This document shows, in pieces, positions 18,022 through 26,535 of a stretch of DNA of 64,000 nucleotides. The notes under the pieces are model-generated. The model made no database searches, was not told where the DNA came from, and was given only the letters and a program-made list of their open reading frames with translations. This stretch comes from Salinicola corii (GTDB lineage: Bacteria > Pseudomonadota > Gammaproteobacteria > Pseudomonadales > Halomonadaceae): the NCBI RefSeq assembly GCF_008298015.1, contig NZ_VTPX01000006.1, positions 204,254 to 268,253 of the forward strand. Direction: 5' to 3'. The position numbers and the translations under genes are program-made. Every line of letters starts with the position of its first letter. Position 1 is the first letter of the stretch.

Positions 18022-18918
18022 TTACTGGAGCAGTGACAGAACGCTCTGCGGAGACTGGTTGGCCTGGGCCAGGACCGAGGTGCCGGCCTGCTGCAGGATG
18101 TTGGCGCGTGTCATGTTGGAGACTTCGACCGCATAGTCGGCGTCTTCGATGCGCGAACGTGCGGCAGACAGGTTGGTCGAGGTCGTGGTGATGTTGTCGA
18201 TGGCGGTCTCGAAACGGTTCTGGACCGCACCGAGGTTGCTGCGCTCGTTGTCGACGTTGTTGAGCTTGTTGTCCAGAATGGACAGTGCACTGCTGGCGAG
18301 CACGTCGAAGCCGTTGGTGCTGACCGCGCGAGCCTCGCCGTTGACAGATGCTGCGGCTGCAGTAGCGGTGCTCGTGTACATGTTCCAGCCGCTGTTGCCG
18401 GTGCTGGAGGTGCCGGAAGCGCTTGCGCCGCCGATGGTGATGTTGATGGTCTCGCCGTCTTTGGCACCGACCTGGATGCTGAAGGAAGAGTCGCTGGCGC
18501 TGGTCTTGAACACGTTGGTCCCGTTGAAGGACGTCTGGGTCGTAACGCGGTTGATCTCCTCCAGGCGCTGGTTGACTTCCTTCTGGATGGAGTCGATGTC
18601 CTGGGCGCTGTTAGTACCGTTCTGAGCCTTTACGGTCAGTTCACGGATGCGCTGCAGGTTGTCGTTGATCTGATCCAGTGAGCCTTCGGCAGTCTGGGCC
18701 AGAGAGATGCCGTCGTTGGTGTTACGGCTGGCCTGGGTCAGGCCGGTGACGGTGGAGGTCATGCGGTTGGCGATGGCCTGGCCGGCAGCATCGTCCTTGG
18801 CGCTGTTGATGCGCAGGCCGGAGGAAAGACGCTCCATCGCGGTCTGAAGCTGGCCCTGAGACTTGTTCAGGTTGTTCTGACCGATCAGGGAAGTGATGTT
18901 GGTATTGATAACTGCCAT
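18022..18918 (-). CDS. fliC: Flagellin
   Basis: Filament subunit of 298 residues, exported by the flagellar type III system. The N-terminal D0/D1 region (MAVINTNITSLIGQNNLNKS, RLSSGLRINSAKDDAAGQAI, TNDGISLAQTAEGSLDQIND) and C-terminal region (NRFETAIDNITTTSTNLSAA, DADYAVEVSNMTRANILQQAG, ending VLSLLQ) are canonical. The central variable region (about 160-200) is short and Ser/Thr/Ala-rich, a plausible O-glycosylation surface. The ATG has AAAGGA upstream. A strong sigma28 promoter lies at 19024-19050 and an intrinsic terminator follows the stop, so it is probably monocistronic. Confidence 0.97.
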   Translation of the reverse strand: MAVINTNITSLIGQNNLNKSQGQLQTAMERLSSGLRINSAKDDAAGQAIANRMTSTVTGLTQASRNTNDGISLAQTAEGSLDQINDNLQRIRELTVKAQNGTNSAQDIDSIQKEVNQRLEEINRVTTQTSFNGTNVFKTSASDSSFSIQVGAKDGETINITIGGASASGTSSTGNSGWNMYTSTATAAAASVNGEARAVSTNGFDVLASSALSILDNKLNNVDNERSNLGAVQNRFETAIDNITTTSTNLSAARSRIEDADYAVEVSNMTRANILQQAGTSVLAQANQSPQSVLSLLQ

Positions 18919-19023
18919 GGTCGTATTCCTTTCTCGCTTTAGAGGGCAATTTGGGCCTGATCCGCTGCGCGATGGCAGATGGTGCCGGATCCTGCTGCAA
19001 CGGCCCCGTGGCCGTTGACCCAG

Positions 19024-19050
19024 TTATCGGCGCTACCCGATGTCGCTTTA
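19024..19050 (-). promoter_or_regulatory. Sigma28 (FliA) promoter of flagellin
   Basis: On the minus strand TAAAGCGA-N11-GCCGATAA matches the FliA consensus TAAAGTTT-N11-GCCGATAA: the -10 is perfect, the spacer exact, and the TAAAG of the -35 intact. The predicted start, near 19017, leaves a leader of about 100 nt before the fliC ATG. Confidence 0.9.
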
Positions 19051-19659
19051 GCCCTGTTTGAGAAATTTTTGATGCACGTCATTCGGCGTCTGGTCGAAAC
19101 GTCACCATGCAGAGCCGTGTGGTTGCGGGGAATGGGTGAATATGGGGAATCTGATGGCAAAAGCTAGAGAAACAAAATACTTCTTTATGTTACTTATGGT
19201 TGCCTAAGTGGCTGCGTAGGTCGTACTAGTAGAGCAAGCGGGTGGGCTGTGGGCGTGGCGGCCAGATCATTGGCTAGATGCCGATCCAGTGCGACCACGT
19301 GATATTTCCCCAACGCTTTTTGGTCGGCGATAGAGAGGCGGACACGTCCGCGGGGCTGCCATGGACGTTCCGGTGTTACGGTAAGAGCTATCCGTGACGA
19401 CGCTAAACTGGATCATCACAGGGGACTATCGTCCACCAATGTCGGTTTGGTTGTGCCTTCGCTCGCGGACTTTTCGCGGGCCTTGGCCGCACCACATGCG
19501 GACATGGTGATTTCTCGAGCATCTTTCGATAGACTGGGTCCGTCCGTGTCAATGGCAAAACGCTGAATTTCCTGTCGGCAAATAGATACTTTTTTACGCT
19601 GACCAGAAGGCGGCGTTGCCTATGATATGTTTATTTATAGGATTTTTTGATAATTAACT
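19051..19659 (+). other. Gene-free region between flagellin promoter and exopolysaccharide block
   Basis: About 600 bp without a convincing gene. The half next to fliC has ordinary composition. The last 100 bp before 19660 become AT-rich (TATGATATGTTTATTTATAG, then a run of T), as expected for a promoter. A possible sigma70 pair is TTGCCT near 19615 with TAGGAT 16 bp downstream; this is weak. No ops, RNA gene or repeat was recognised. Confidence 0.5.
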
Positions 19660-19899
19660 ATGTCGCGTACGATGAATGAACGTGAGAAACTTCGTAAGTT
19701 TCGTGAACTCGATGATGCTTTTGCCCAAGCACTTCGTGAATTGGATGGTGGCTCCCGACGCTCCGAACAGGCCTCCGAGGATCATAAACGTTCGGATTTC
19801 GAAGATCGCTTGCAAGGATTGATGAGAGAGTATGCGCTAAGTCAACGCTGTGTACATGAAATGTTGAGCACGCTGGTGGAGTATAAGAAAATATCGTGA
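19660..19899 (+). CDS. Small protein resembling the N-terminal oligomerisation part of MvaT/H-NS-type proteins
   Basis: 79 residues, highly charged and helical. The second half (DFEDRLQGLMREYALSQRCV, HEML) resembles the coiled-coil and linker segment of MvaT-like H-NS proteins, which read F..KL..LM..YG.S...VI..L. The DNA-binding C-terminus of that family is absent. If real, it could be a truncated H-NS partner or antagonist acting on the AT-rich exopolysaccharide DNA it precedes. The resemblance is by eye and short, so this is tentative. It sits behind an AT-rich promoter-like stretch and about 150 bp before the Wzy-type gene. The DNA is AT-richer than the window average. Confidence 0.5.
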   Translation: MSRTMNEREKLRKFRELDDAFAQALRELDGGSRRSEQASEDHKRSDFEDRLQGLMREYALSQRCVHEMLSTLVEYKKIS

Positions 19900-20047
19900 A
19901 GCCTAATGTTTGGAATACAATGGTTTGAATCGGTTATTTCTTTGACATGAGTTTGCTTGTCTCTGCATGGTGCGAGCGGCGGCTGTCAAAAGTTTGGTGG
20001 AACGCTTTTACCATCAATTCAATTTCGCAGTGGAAAGGATTCCGCTC

Positions 20048-21427
20048 ATGATATCCTTGATTAGCCTCGAGAGCCGGCTGGGGCTGGTGTTACTGTTATC
20101 ATTGCCCCAGGTTTTCATCATTGAGGCCATGGGGATGTGGCTTCCTTTGGCTCTGGTCTCGGTGGCGCTGTTATTCCCCGAGTTAATACTCCATATGAAG
20201 GCCCTGGCCAAAGATAGAGCGGTTTTACTGCTAGTAGGGCTGGTAATGACGCAGTGCCTTTCTCTTGTCTGGTCGGTCGATAGAGCATTAGGGATAAAGG
20301 TCATTATCTATGAGGCTGTCTTCATCGTCGTTTTTTCAGCGACAAAGCTTTGCGACTGGAGAAAGCTCAAGAAGCAGCCGACTATGTGGGCTTTTATTTT
20401 CGGAAGCTTTCTTTTGGCGACCTTTGTTATCATTTGTAGAGCTTTTCCGGAATTAGAGAACGCGTTTTTGATATCCGAGTGGAGTGGGATTTTTATCAAT
20501 CCCAACGTCCAGCATGGGTTGGCCGATGGCAGTATCCGGAACAATGCTCTCGATCCAGTAAAAGCCGGTGGGATATTTGTCAACGCTAACGTGGCCAGTT
20601 GCTACCTGGGTATGCTCTCCCTCTGTGCGTTGGCTTGTATCAGGCGTCCTCGGCTGGCTTGGGGCATCAGCCTTGTATTGCTTGTTGCCGTTTTTTCGAC
20701 GGGATCGAAAACGGCGACGGTTATCTTGATCGGCCTGACCATCGTCTATCTGGTAGTCGCTTTCGTCCTAAAAAACATTTTGGCCGCCAGAATGGCTCTG
20801 GTGCTGGGAGTGATGGTGGCTTCGATGATGATGTTGTTCTACAGCCCGATTCCACAACAGTTCGTCGACAAGATTACGAGTCAGGAGACGGGCCAAGCTC
20901 CTACGTTACCCTCCGCGTCTCCGCCGCCTCCGGATGAACCGAGCCCGCGCGAGACATTGGATAATGCCGAGGATTCGATGAACAGCCGACTGCTGATATG
21001 GCAATACGGCTTGGAGGCGTTCGAAGAAAAACCTCTCATGGGTCAAGGGTACGGGGGGTGGCAGCAGGGGTTTTCCGGTTACGTCAAAAGACTGCGCGAG
21101 GAGGGGATCGAGTTGCGCGATGGCTTTCCTCCGCATAATACCTTTATCTATCTCTGGAGCCAAAGCGGGGCGCTGTCGGTTGTTTTTGCGGTTCTGTTGT
21201 TATGGCATTGGAGCGGGATCTCGCTTTCAGCGATCGGCAAAAATCGTGAAAGAGAACATGGCCTCAGGATGGCGCTGGCGTTGACGGGAGCATGGGTCTG
21301 GTTGACCGCGCATGGCATGGGGGATAACACCGGGCTCCTGGGCGATGCTCATCAGGTGACGCTACTGGCTTTCATCATTGCCGGGATCGACAATCTATCA
21401 GAAAGGAAGCGCGCTAGTGCAGCTTAA
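20048..21427 (+). CDS. Wzy/O-antigen-ligase family polysaccharide polymerase
   Basis: Polytopic inner-membrane protein of 459 residues from ATG 20048, which has AAAGGA eight bases upstream; an ATG at 19967 in the same frame lacks a ribosome-binding site. It has about ten to twelve membrane segments and the family's large periplasmic loop before the last helices. In that loop lie a proline-rich stretch (PSASPPPPDEPSPRE) and the Wzy_C-type motif SRLLIWQYGLEAFEEKPLMG, then FPPHNTFIYLWSQSG. Its role is polymerisation or ligation of lipid-linked repeat units in the periplasm. The following glycosyltransferase start lies inside its last codons. A second member of the family is at 29258. Confidence 0.85.
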   Translation: MISLISLESRLGLVLLLSLPQVFIIEAMGMWLPLALVSVALLFPELILHMKALAKDRAVLLLVGLVMTQCLSLVWSVDRALGIKVIIYEAVFIVVFSATKLCDWRKLKKQPTMWAFIFGSFLLATFVIICRAFPELENAFLISEWSGIFINPNVQHGLADGSIRNNALDPVKAGGIFVNANVASCYLGMLSLCALACIRRPRLAWGISLVLLVAVFSTGSKTATVILIGLTIVYLVVAFVLKNILAARMALVLGVMVASMMMLFYSPIPQQFVDKITSQETGQAPTLPSASPPPPDEPSPRETLDNAEDSMNSRLLIWQYGLEAFEEKPLMGQGYGGWQQGFSGYVKRLREEGIELRDGFPPHNTFIYLWSQSGALSVVFAVLLLWHWSGISLSAIGKNREREHGLRMALALTGAWVWLTAHGMGDNTGLLGDAHQVTLLAFIIAGIDNLSERKRASAA

Positions 21428-22565
21428 GCGAGTGGGTATATTTCGGAATCAATTGTTTAAATTTTCCGAACCTTTCATAACTCAGCAGGCACAGGCGTTA
21501 ACTCATTTCGAACCGGTTTATATCGGCAGGAAGCTGTTGGGTAGAGCGCCGGAGGGTGCAAGGTATCTATCACTGGATCGCTCGCAGGGAACCGTCGCGC
21601 GGGGGCATCAAACGGTCAATGCACTGACTCGCTATCCGGGGGAATACGTTCGGCTGCTGAGGGATGGTCCGGTCGACATCATTCATGCCCACTTCGGCGT
21701 GGATGCCGTCTACGCGCTACCATTGGCTAGAAGGCTTGGCGTGCCGCTGGTCACCACGTTTCATGGGTTTGATGCCACGACCAACCGGAAAGGGCTCCTG
21801 ACGTCGGGTTCTCCCGCGTGGTATCACTATCTGCTGTTTCGAAAGCAGCTGGCTCGGGGTGGCGACGTCTTTCTCTGCGTTTCGTCCTACATCCGAGAGC
21901 GTGTGCTGGCGCTGGGCTTTCCCGAGGAGAGGACGTTCGTCCACTACACGGGGATTGACTCGGCCCTGATACCTCCCAGGTTGCCCGTCGGCGGGACCAA
22001 AAAGATAGTTCATGTCGCAAGACTGGTGGAGAAGAAGGGCACGCGTTACCTCATTCTGGCATTCAAGGAGCTGCTTCGGGAAATGCCGGATTGCGAACTG
22101 GAAATCATCGGAGAGGGTCCTTTGGAGAAGGAGCTCAAGGATCTCGTCGACTCCTTGACGTTGAACGGGAAGGTCAATTTCCTGGGTTCGCTTCCACACG
22201 AGACCGTTCTCACGAGATTGACCGGTGCCTCGGTCCTTGCCTTGCCCAGTGTCCAGGCGGCAACCGGAGACATGGAAGGTCTCGGAATGGTGCTGCTCGA
22301 GGCGGCAGCAATGGGAATCCCCCTGGTCGGCACCCATCATGGTGGTATACCGGAAGTGATCGTTCACGGGGAGACGGGGTTTCTCGTTGAAGAAAAATCC
22401 GTTACGAATCTCAAGAAATACCTTCTAGAGCTAGTCGCGGACGATGACACCAATGTCCGCATGGGGCTGAATGCGAAGGTCATGATACAGAACAGGTTTG
22501 AAATGAATTGTCAGTCTAAAACTCTTGAAAGAATTTATGAATCAGTTCTAAAAGACGCGAGTTAA
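21417..22565 (+). CDS. Glycosyltransferase family 4 (WcaL/AmsK-like)
   Basis: Cytoplasmic GT-B glycosyltransferase of 382 residues. The GTG at 21417 follows GAAAGGAAG by about seven bases and overlaps the Wzy-type gene by 11 bp. Motifs include VDIIHAHFGVDAVYALPLAR and TTFHGFDATTNRKG in the acceptor domain. The donor domain has KIVHVARLVEKKGTRYLILA, IIGEGPLEKEL and GDMEGLGMVLLEAAAMGIPL, with the EX7E pair typical of GT4. It resembles colanic-acid and amylovoran transferases of the WcaL/AmsK type. Sugar and linkage cannot be assigned. Confidence 0.87.
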   Translation: MQLKRVGIFRNQLFKFSEPFITQQAQALTHFEPVYIGRKLLGRAPEGARYLSLDRSQGTVARGHQTVNALTRYPGEYVRLLRDGPVDIIHAHFGVDAVYALPLARRLGVPLVTTFHGFDATTNRKGLLTSGSPAWYHYLLFRKQLARGGDVFLCVSSYIRERVLALGFPEERTFVHYTGIDSALIPPRLPVGGTKKIVHVARLVEKKGTRYLILAFKELLREMPDCELEIIGEGPLEKELKDLVDSLTLNGKVNFLGSLPHETVLTRLTGASVLALPSVQAATGDMEGLGMVLLEAAAMGIPLVGTHHGGIPEVIVHGETGFLVEEKSVTNLKKYLLELVADDDTNVRMGLNAKVMIQNRFEMNCQSKTLERIYESVLKDAS

Positions 22566-22626
22566 GACTGTGTTGGTTTTGGGTGCATCTTCTGGAGTGG
22601 GACCGCTGCCTTTTTACTGGTGATTT

Positions 22627-23793
22627 ATGAGTTTTTCTAAGCTGCCGTTGTCGATCGTTCAAATTGTCAGGGATATAGGGCCTAGTGGAGGAATAAATGG
22701 TGTTGCCTACAATCTTGATATCCAGTTCAAGAGAAAAGGGGTGGAGGCTCAGGCGTTTACGCTCGGCAAAGTAAAAAAAGAGTCAATGGCTAAGTCGGTT
22801 TTTTTTAGTAAGATAAAATTGATGAAGGAGGTTGTTCAATTTACGGTTTTTGGTACGTTTCGGGCAAGAAAGCAGTTTTTGAAATCAAATGATCAATCTG
22901 TTGTTTTGTGCCATGCCGATGTTCTTTATGGTGACGTCTACGTAAACCATGGTCTCCACTTGGCCATGTTGAGGCGCTCAAAGAATAGGTTTAGGATTAT
23001 TGTCAGAAATCCTTTTCATTTGTTTTTGCTGTTGAGGGAGTGGCTTCGTTTTTATTTTAATATCCATTCTGTCATTGTGTGCTTCAGCGATCGTGAAAAG
23101 CTTGAACTTCTTGAGGTTTATCCAAAAATAAAAAGTGAAGTGGCGGTTATACCCAACGGTATCGACTTGGATATTTATCGGCCTGGCCCGCCCCAGGATA
23201 ATTGCAACCTGAGACTGAGTTTTGGACTGGGCTTGGAAGACCTTTGTCTGGTTTTTGTTGGACACGAGTTTGATAGGAAAGGGTTGAAATTTGTTATCGA
23301 AGCTTTGGCACTGTTGCCGAATCACGTCAAGCTTGTTGTGGTGGGAGGCGGGTCGCAGTCTAAAATAGAGCAATACAAAAAAATTGCGGAAAAGCTGGCT
23401 GTCGAGAATCGAGTCAAGTTTTTAGGGCAGAGATCGGATGTCGCTTCTTTGCTGAATATGTGTGACCTCTTTGTTCTGCCGTCTTTCTATGAGACTTGGG
23501 CGTTGGTTGGAGTTGAATCTATGGCTTGTGGCCTGCCGGTTTTGATGTGCCCTGTTGGGGGGATAACTGAATATTTGCACGATGGTCATAATGGATTTGA
23601 AATAACTCGAGATTCAAAAGACATAGCTGAAAAAGTAAAGCACTTTATCAACAATCCCTCTGCTATGAATAGCATGGGGGAAAAGGCAATATCGACGGCG
23701 AAAAAATACGCTTGGTCGAGCGTGGCTGATTCCTATATTGCTCTCTTTCGCAAGATTGGTTGCGACAAACGCAACAGAGCGAACCGAGAGTAA
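22627..23793 (+). CDS. Glycosyltransferase family 4, AT-rich (probably acquired)
   Basis: 388-residue GT-B transferase. The donor domain carries VAVIPNGIDLDIYRPG, LVFVGHEFDRKGLKFVIEAL, VKFLGQRSDVASLLNMCDLF and SFYETWALVGVESMACGLPV, the last holding the GT4 glutamates. The N-terminal SIVQIVRDIGPSGGINGVAY is a typical acceptor-domain start. It would add one sugar to the undecaprenyl-linked repeat unit at the inner face of the membrane. Base composition is clearly lower in GC than both neighbours, with many AAA, ATT and TTT codons, suggesting insertion or replacement of this gene within the cluster. Confidence 0.85.
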   Translation: MSFSKLPLSIVQIVRDIGPSGGINGVAYNLDIQFKRKGVEAQAFTLGKVKKESMAKSVFFSKIKLMKEVVQFTVFGTFRARKQFLKSNDQSVVLCHADVLYGDVYVNHGLHLAMLRRSKNRFRIIVRNPFHLFLLLREWLRFYFNIHSVIVCFSDREKLELLEVYPKIKSEVAVIPNGIDLDIYRPGPPQDNCNLRLSFGLGLEDLCLVFVGHEFDRKGLKFVIEALALLPNHVKLVVVGGGSQSKIEQYKKIAEKLAVENRVKFLGQRSDVASLLNMCDLFVLPSFYETWALVGVESMACGLPVLMCPVGGITEYLHDGHNGFEITRDSKDIAEKVKHFINNPSAMNSMGEKAISTAKKYAWSSVADSYIALFRKIGCDKRNRANRE

Positions 23794-23853
23794 GATGAAA
23801 TTTCCGTCGACCTATAACATGTCGGTTCGCGCTTGGTGGAAGGGGTACTGGGC

Positions 23854-25338
23854 ATGATGAGAGCCATTGTTCAAGTCTTCAGCGGCAACCTTCTTTCAAA
23901 ACTGTTGGGCGCGGTTCGTGAAGTCCTGACGGCAGCCTGTTTCGGAACCGGCGCGACGGCCGGTGCTTACCGGGTTGCTCAGACCGGAACGCTGGTCCCT
24001 GTCAACTTCTTCACCAGTGACAGCCTGAATGCCGCGTTCATCCCGCTCTACAAGCGTTATCTTGTCGAGTCCCCCGACAAGGCGATCGTCCTGCTCTGGG
24101 AAATTCTCGGGTTGTTCACGCTGTTGTCCGTCGCCATCGGCTACGGGTTGGCGGTACTGGCCCCCCTGTGGGTGGAGACGCTGGCGCCGGGGCTCGGTTC
24201 CGTCGCCATGACCACTGCCGTCGAGTTGCTGCGTGTCATGGCGTTGGGCGTGCCTTTCTATCTCTGGAGCATGATCTTCATCTTCCAGGCGATGGCCCAT
24301 GACGACTTCGTGCCCATGGCGCTGCGGCCCTCCGTCCAGAACCTGGGCATGATCGCGGGGGTGCTGCTGGCCTATTTCACCGGTCACGTCAGCTGGTTGG
24401 CCTGGGGGTTCACCGCGAGTTACATGGGGCTCTTCGGCTGGAGCCTGTATCGGGCGGTCGTGACCCGCAGTCTTCGGTGGCCGGAGGCGTGGCAGCGGGG
24501 AGAGTTGCGCGAGGTCGCGCGGGCGTTCTGGCTCACTCTAAGGCCGCTCTTGCTGCTGCCCGTCATGCTTCAGGGCAATATCGTGACGGAGCGGGCCGTG
24601 GCGTCGATGATCAGCCTGACCGCCGTGGCGGCGATCGACTATTCGCGCTTCGTCACCGAGACGATCATCCTGCTCCTCGCCATGCCGATCGCCTACGTTG
24701 GCCTGTCGAGCTGGAGCGTGCTGGGGCGAGAGGCACTGGATCGACAACTCCGGCGAGTCACGATGCTGCTGTTGCTGGTCGCGGTGCCCGGCAGCCTGTT
24801 CCTTTACGACAATGCGGTTTCGATCGTGGATGTCGTCTACGCCCGGGGAGCGTTCGATGCGGTCTCGTCCACGACCACGGCGGCCATTCTGCAAGGCGCC
24901 GCGATCGGGCTTTGGGCCCAGGTGGTTGGCTACGTGCTGATCAAGGCGCTCAACGCCAAAATGCGCAATCGCCAGGTCCTGTGGATCATGGCGGCTGCGC
25001 TTTTCGGCAACGTGATGACCAATCTGCTGCTCTACCGATGGCTGGGCGCCTGGACCCTGGGGTTGGGAAACGCCGTGTACGGCCTGCTGCTGTTCCTCGG
25101 TACGGTCTGGGCCTGTGGTCTCGCGAAATCGATCCTGCGTTATTTGCCGATCCTGGCCGTCGCCTGTTGCGGATATCTCCTGTGCGGCCAGTGGATTCCG
25201 GCCCCCGACCATGAATTGTCGCGCCTTTTTTGCAACGCGCTGTTCGCTGCCATCTACTGGTCGATCATCGTCTTAGTGATACCTGCCTTCCGTCAGTGCA
25301 TCGTCGATCTGATCAGGCAACGTCAAGTCAGGAGTTGA
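23854..25338 (+). CDS. MurJ/MviN-family lipid-linked oligosaccharide flippase (exopolysaccharide)
   Basis: Polytopic inner-membrane protein of 494 residues from ATG 23854, which follows GGAAGGGG by eight bases; an upstream in-frame TTG at 23833 is less likely. It starts with the MurJ-like FSGNLLSKLLGAVREVLTAACFG and has about 14 helices with NFFTSDSLNAAFIPLYKRY, characteristic of the MviN/MOP family. Since it lies among glycosyltransferases and not near peptidoglycan genes, it probably flips an exopolysaccharide precursor or a related glycolipid rather than lipid II. A separate Wzx-type flippase is encoded at 61984. Confidence 0.82.
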   Translation: MMRAIVQVFSGNLLSKLLGAVREVLTAACFGTGATAGAYRVAQTGTLVPVNFFTSDSLNAAFIPLYKRYLVESPDKAIVLLWEILGLFTLLSVAIGYGLAVLAPLWVETLAPGLGSVAMTTAVELLRVMALGVPFYLWSMIFIFQAMAHDDFVPMALRPSVQNLGMIAGVLLAYFTGHVSWLAWGFTASYMGLFGWSLYRAVVTRSLRWPEAWQRGELREVARAFWLTLRPLLLLPVMLQGNIVTERAVASMISLTAVAAIDYSRFVTETIILLLAMPIAYVGLSSWSVLGREALDRQLRRVTMLLLLVAVPGSLFLYDNAVSIVDVVYARGAFDAVSSTTTAAILQGAAIGLWAQVVGYVLIKALNAKMRNRQVLWIMAAALFGNVMTNLLLYRWLGAWTLGLGNAVYGLLLFLGTVWACGLAKSILRYLPILAVACCGYLLCGQWIPAPDHELSRLFCNALFAAIYWSIIVLVIPAFRQCIVDLIRQRQVRS

Positions 25339-25344
25339 GTGGTC

Positions 25345-26535
25345 ATGGAGAAGTTCGACATTGTGATGTTGTCGACAGCAGACTGGGACAATCCGTTCTG
25401 GACCAACAAGCAGCATGTCGCTCGAGAACTGGCCAGGCGTGGGCATCGGGTGTTCTACATCAATTCGCTGGGATTGCGCCAACCCAGTTTCAATCGCTCC
25501 GACATGAAGCGTATCGCCGCCAGGTTGAAGTCTTTCTTCTCACGGCCCAGGCAGGTCGAGGAGAACGTGATCGTCTGGTCGCCGATCGTCATACCGTTGC
25601 AGAGATTTTCTCTCGTGCGCCGCATCAACCGGCTGTCTCTGGGACTGATGATTCGTCTCCTGACGCGATGCCATGGATTTCGGAGCCCCGTGCTCTGGAC
25701 ATACAATCCGCTGACGCTGCGTCTGCTCGATGTTTCCCGATACCGATTTCTCATCTATCACTGTGTCGACGAGATCAAGGCGCAGCCGGATATGCCGGTC
25801 CTCATTCTCGAAGAGTCCGAGAAGAGACTGGTGGAGGCATCCGACGTGGTGTTCGTCACGGCGCCCAAGCTCTTCGAGACCCGGCAGCGGTGGAACGACA
25901 AGACGTGGTTCTTCCCCAACGTGGCCGACTATCGTCACTTCTCCCGGGCTAACGAGCCCTCGACGCCCGTTTCTCCCGTCGTGGCGCGCCTCGGCAGCCC
26001 GGTGATAGGTTTCGTCGGGGCGATCAGTGGTTACAAGGTGGATTTCCCGTTGCTCGAACATCTGGCGCTCTCCCGCCCGGACTACCAGATCGTCCTGGTG
26101 GGCAAGATCGGGGAGGGCGATCCCTATACGGACATCCGCCGCCTCGAAGCGCTTCCCAACGTTCACTTTCCGGGGCCGGCGGCCTATGCCGACCTGCCGG
26201 GCATACTCAAGGGATTCGATGTGGCGATCCTGCCCAGCCTGTTGAACGAATACACTGCCAATATGTTCCCGATGAAGTTCTTCGAGTACCTGGCTGCAGG
26301 AAAGCCGGTCGTCGCGACGAGGCTGGAAGCGCTGTCCGAGTTCCAGGAAATGGTCTTCATGGCTGGAGAGGAGGAAGATTTCGTACATCAGGTCGACCGC
26401 GCCCTCGAGGGAAACAGCGACGAGCGTATCGCGGCCCGTCAGCGATTGGCCCGCGAATATACCTACGAATCCAGGACTTCCAGCATGCTGGATCTTGTCA
26501 GGCATGAGATGACTGAAAAAGAGAGTTCCCAATGA
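25345..26535 (+). CDS. Glycosyltransferase (GT-B, TuaH-like)
   Basis: 396-residue cytoplasmic transferase. The ATG at 25345 is 10 bp after GGAG; a GTG at 25339 is possible but close. The N-terminus KFDIVMLSTADWDNPFWTNK and the region RFLIYHCVDEIKAQPDMP recall glycosyltransferases of the TuaH type. The donor domain has IGFVGAISGYKVDFPLLEHL, YQIVLVGKIG and FPMKFFEYLAAGKPVVAT. Sugar donor is unknown. Its stop overlaps the next start by 4 bp (ATGA), so expression of the two is coupled. Confidence 0.82.
   Translation: MEKFDIVMLSTADWDNPFWTNKQHVARELARRGHRVFYINSLGLRQPSFNRSDMKRIAARLKSFFSRPRQVEENVIVWSPIVIPLQRFSLVRRINRLSLGLMIRLLTRCHGFRSPVLWTYNPLTLRLLDVSRYRFLIYHCVDEIKAQPDMPVLILEESEKRLVEASDVVFVTAPKLFETRQRWNDKTWFFPNVADYRHFSRANEPSTPVSPVVARLGSPVIGFVGAISGYKVDFPLLEHLALSRPDYQIVLVGKIGEGDPYTDIRRLEALPNVHFPGPAAYADLPGILKGFDVAILPSLLNEYTANMFPMKFFEYLAAGKPVVATRLEALSEFQEMVFMAGEEEDFVHQVDRALEGNSDERIAARQRLAREYTYESRTSSMLDLVRHEMTEKESSQ

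Noticed and set aside
19315..19350. Palindrome-like GCGGACACGTCCGC upstream of block 1
   Set aside because: Short, with no nearby gene start on either strand and no repeat elsewhere in the window; likely chance in GC-rich DNA.
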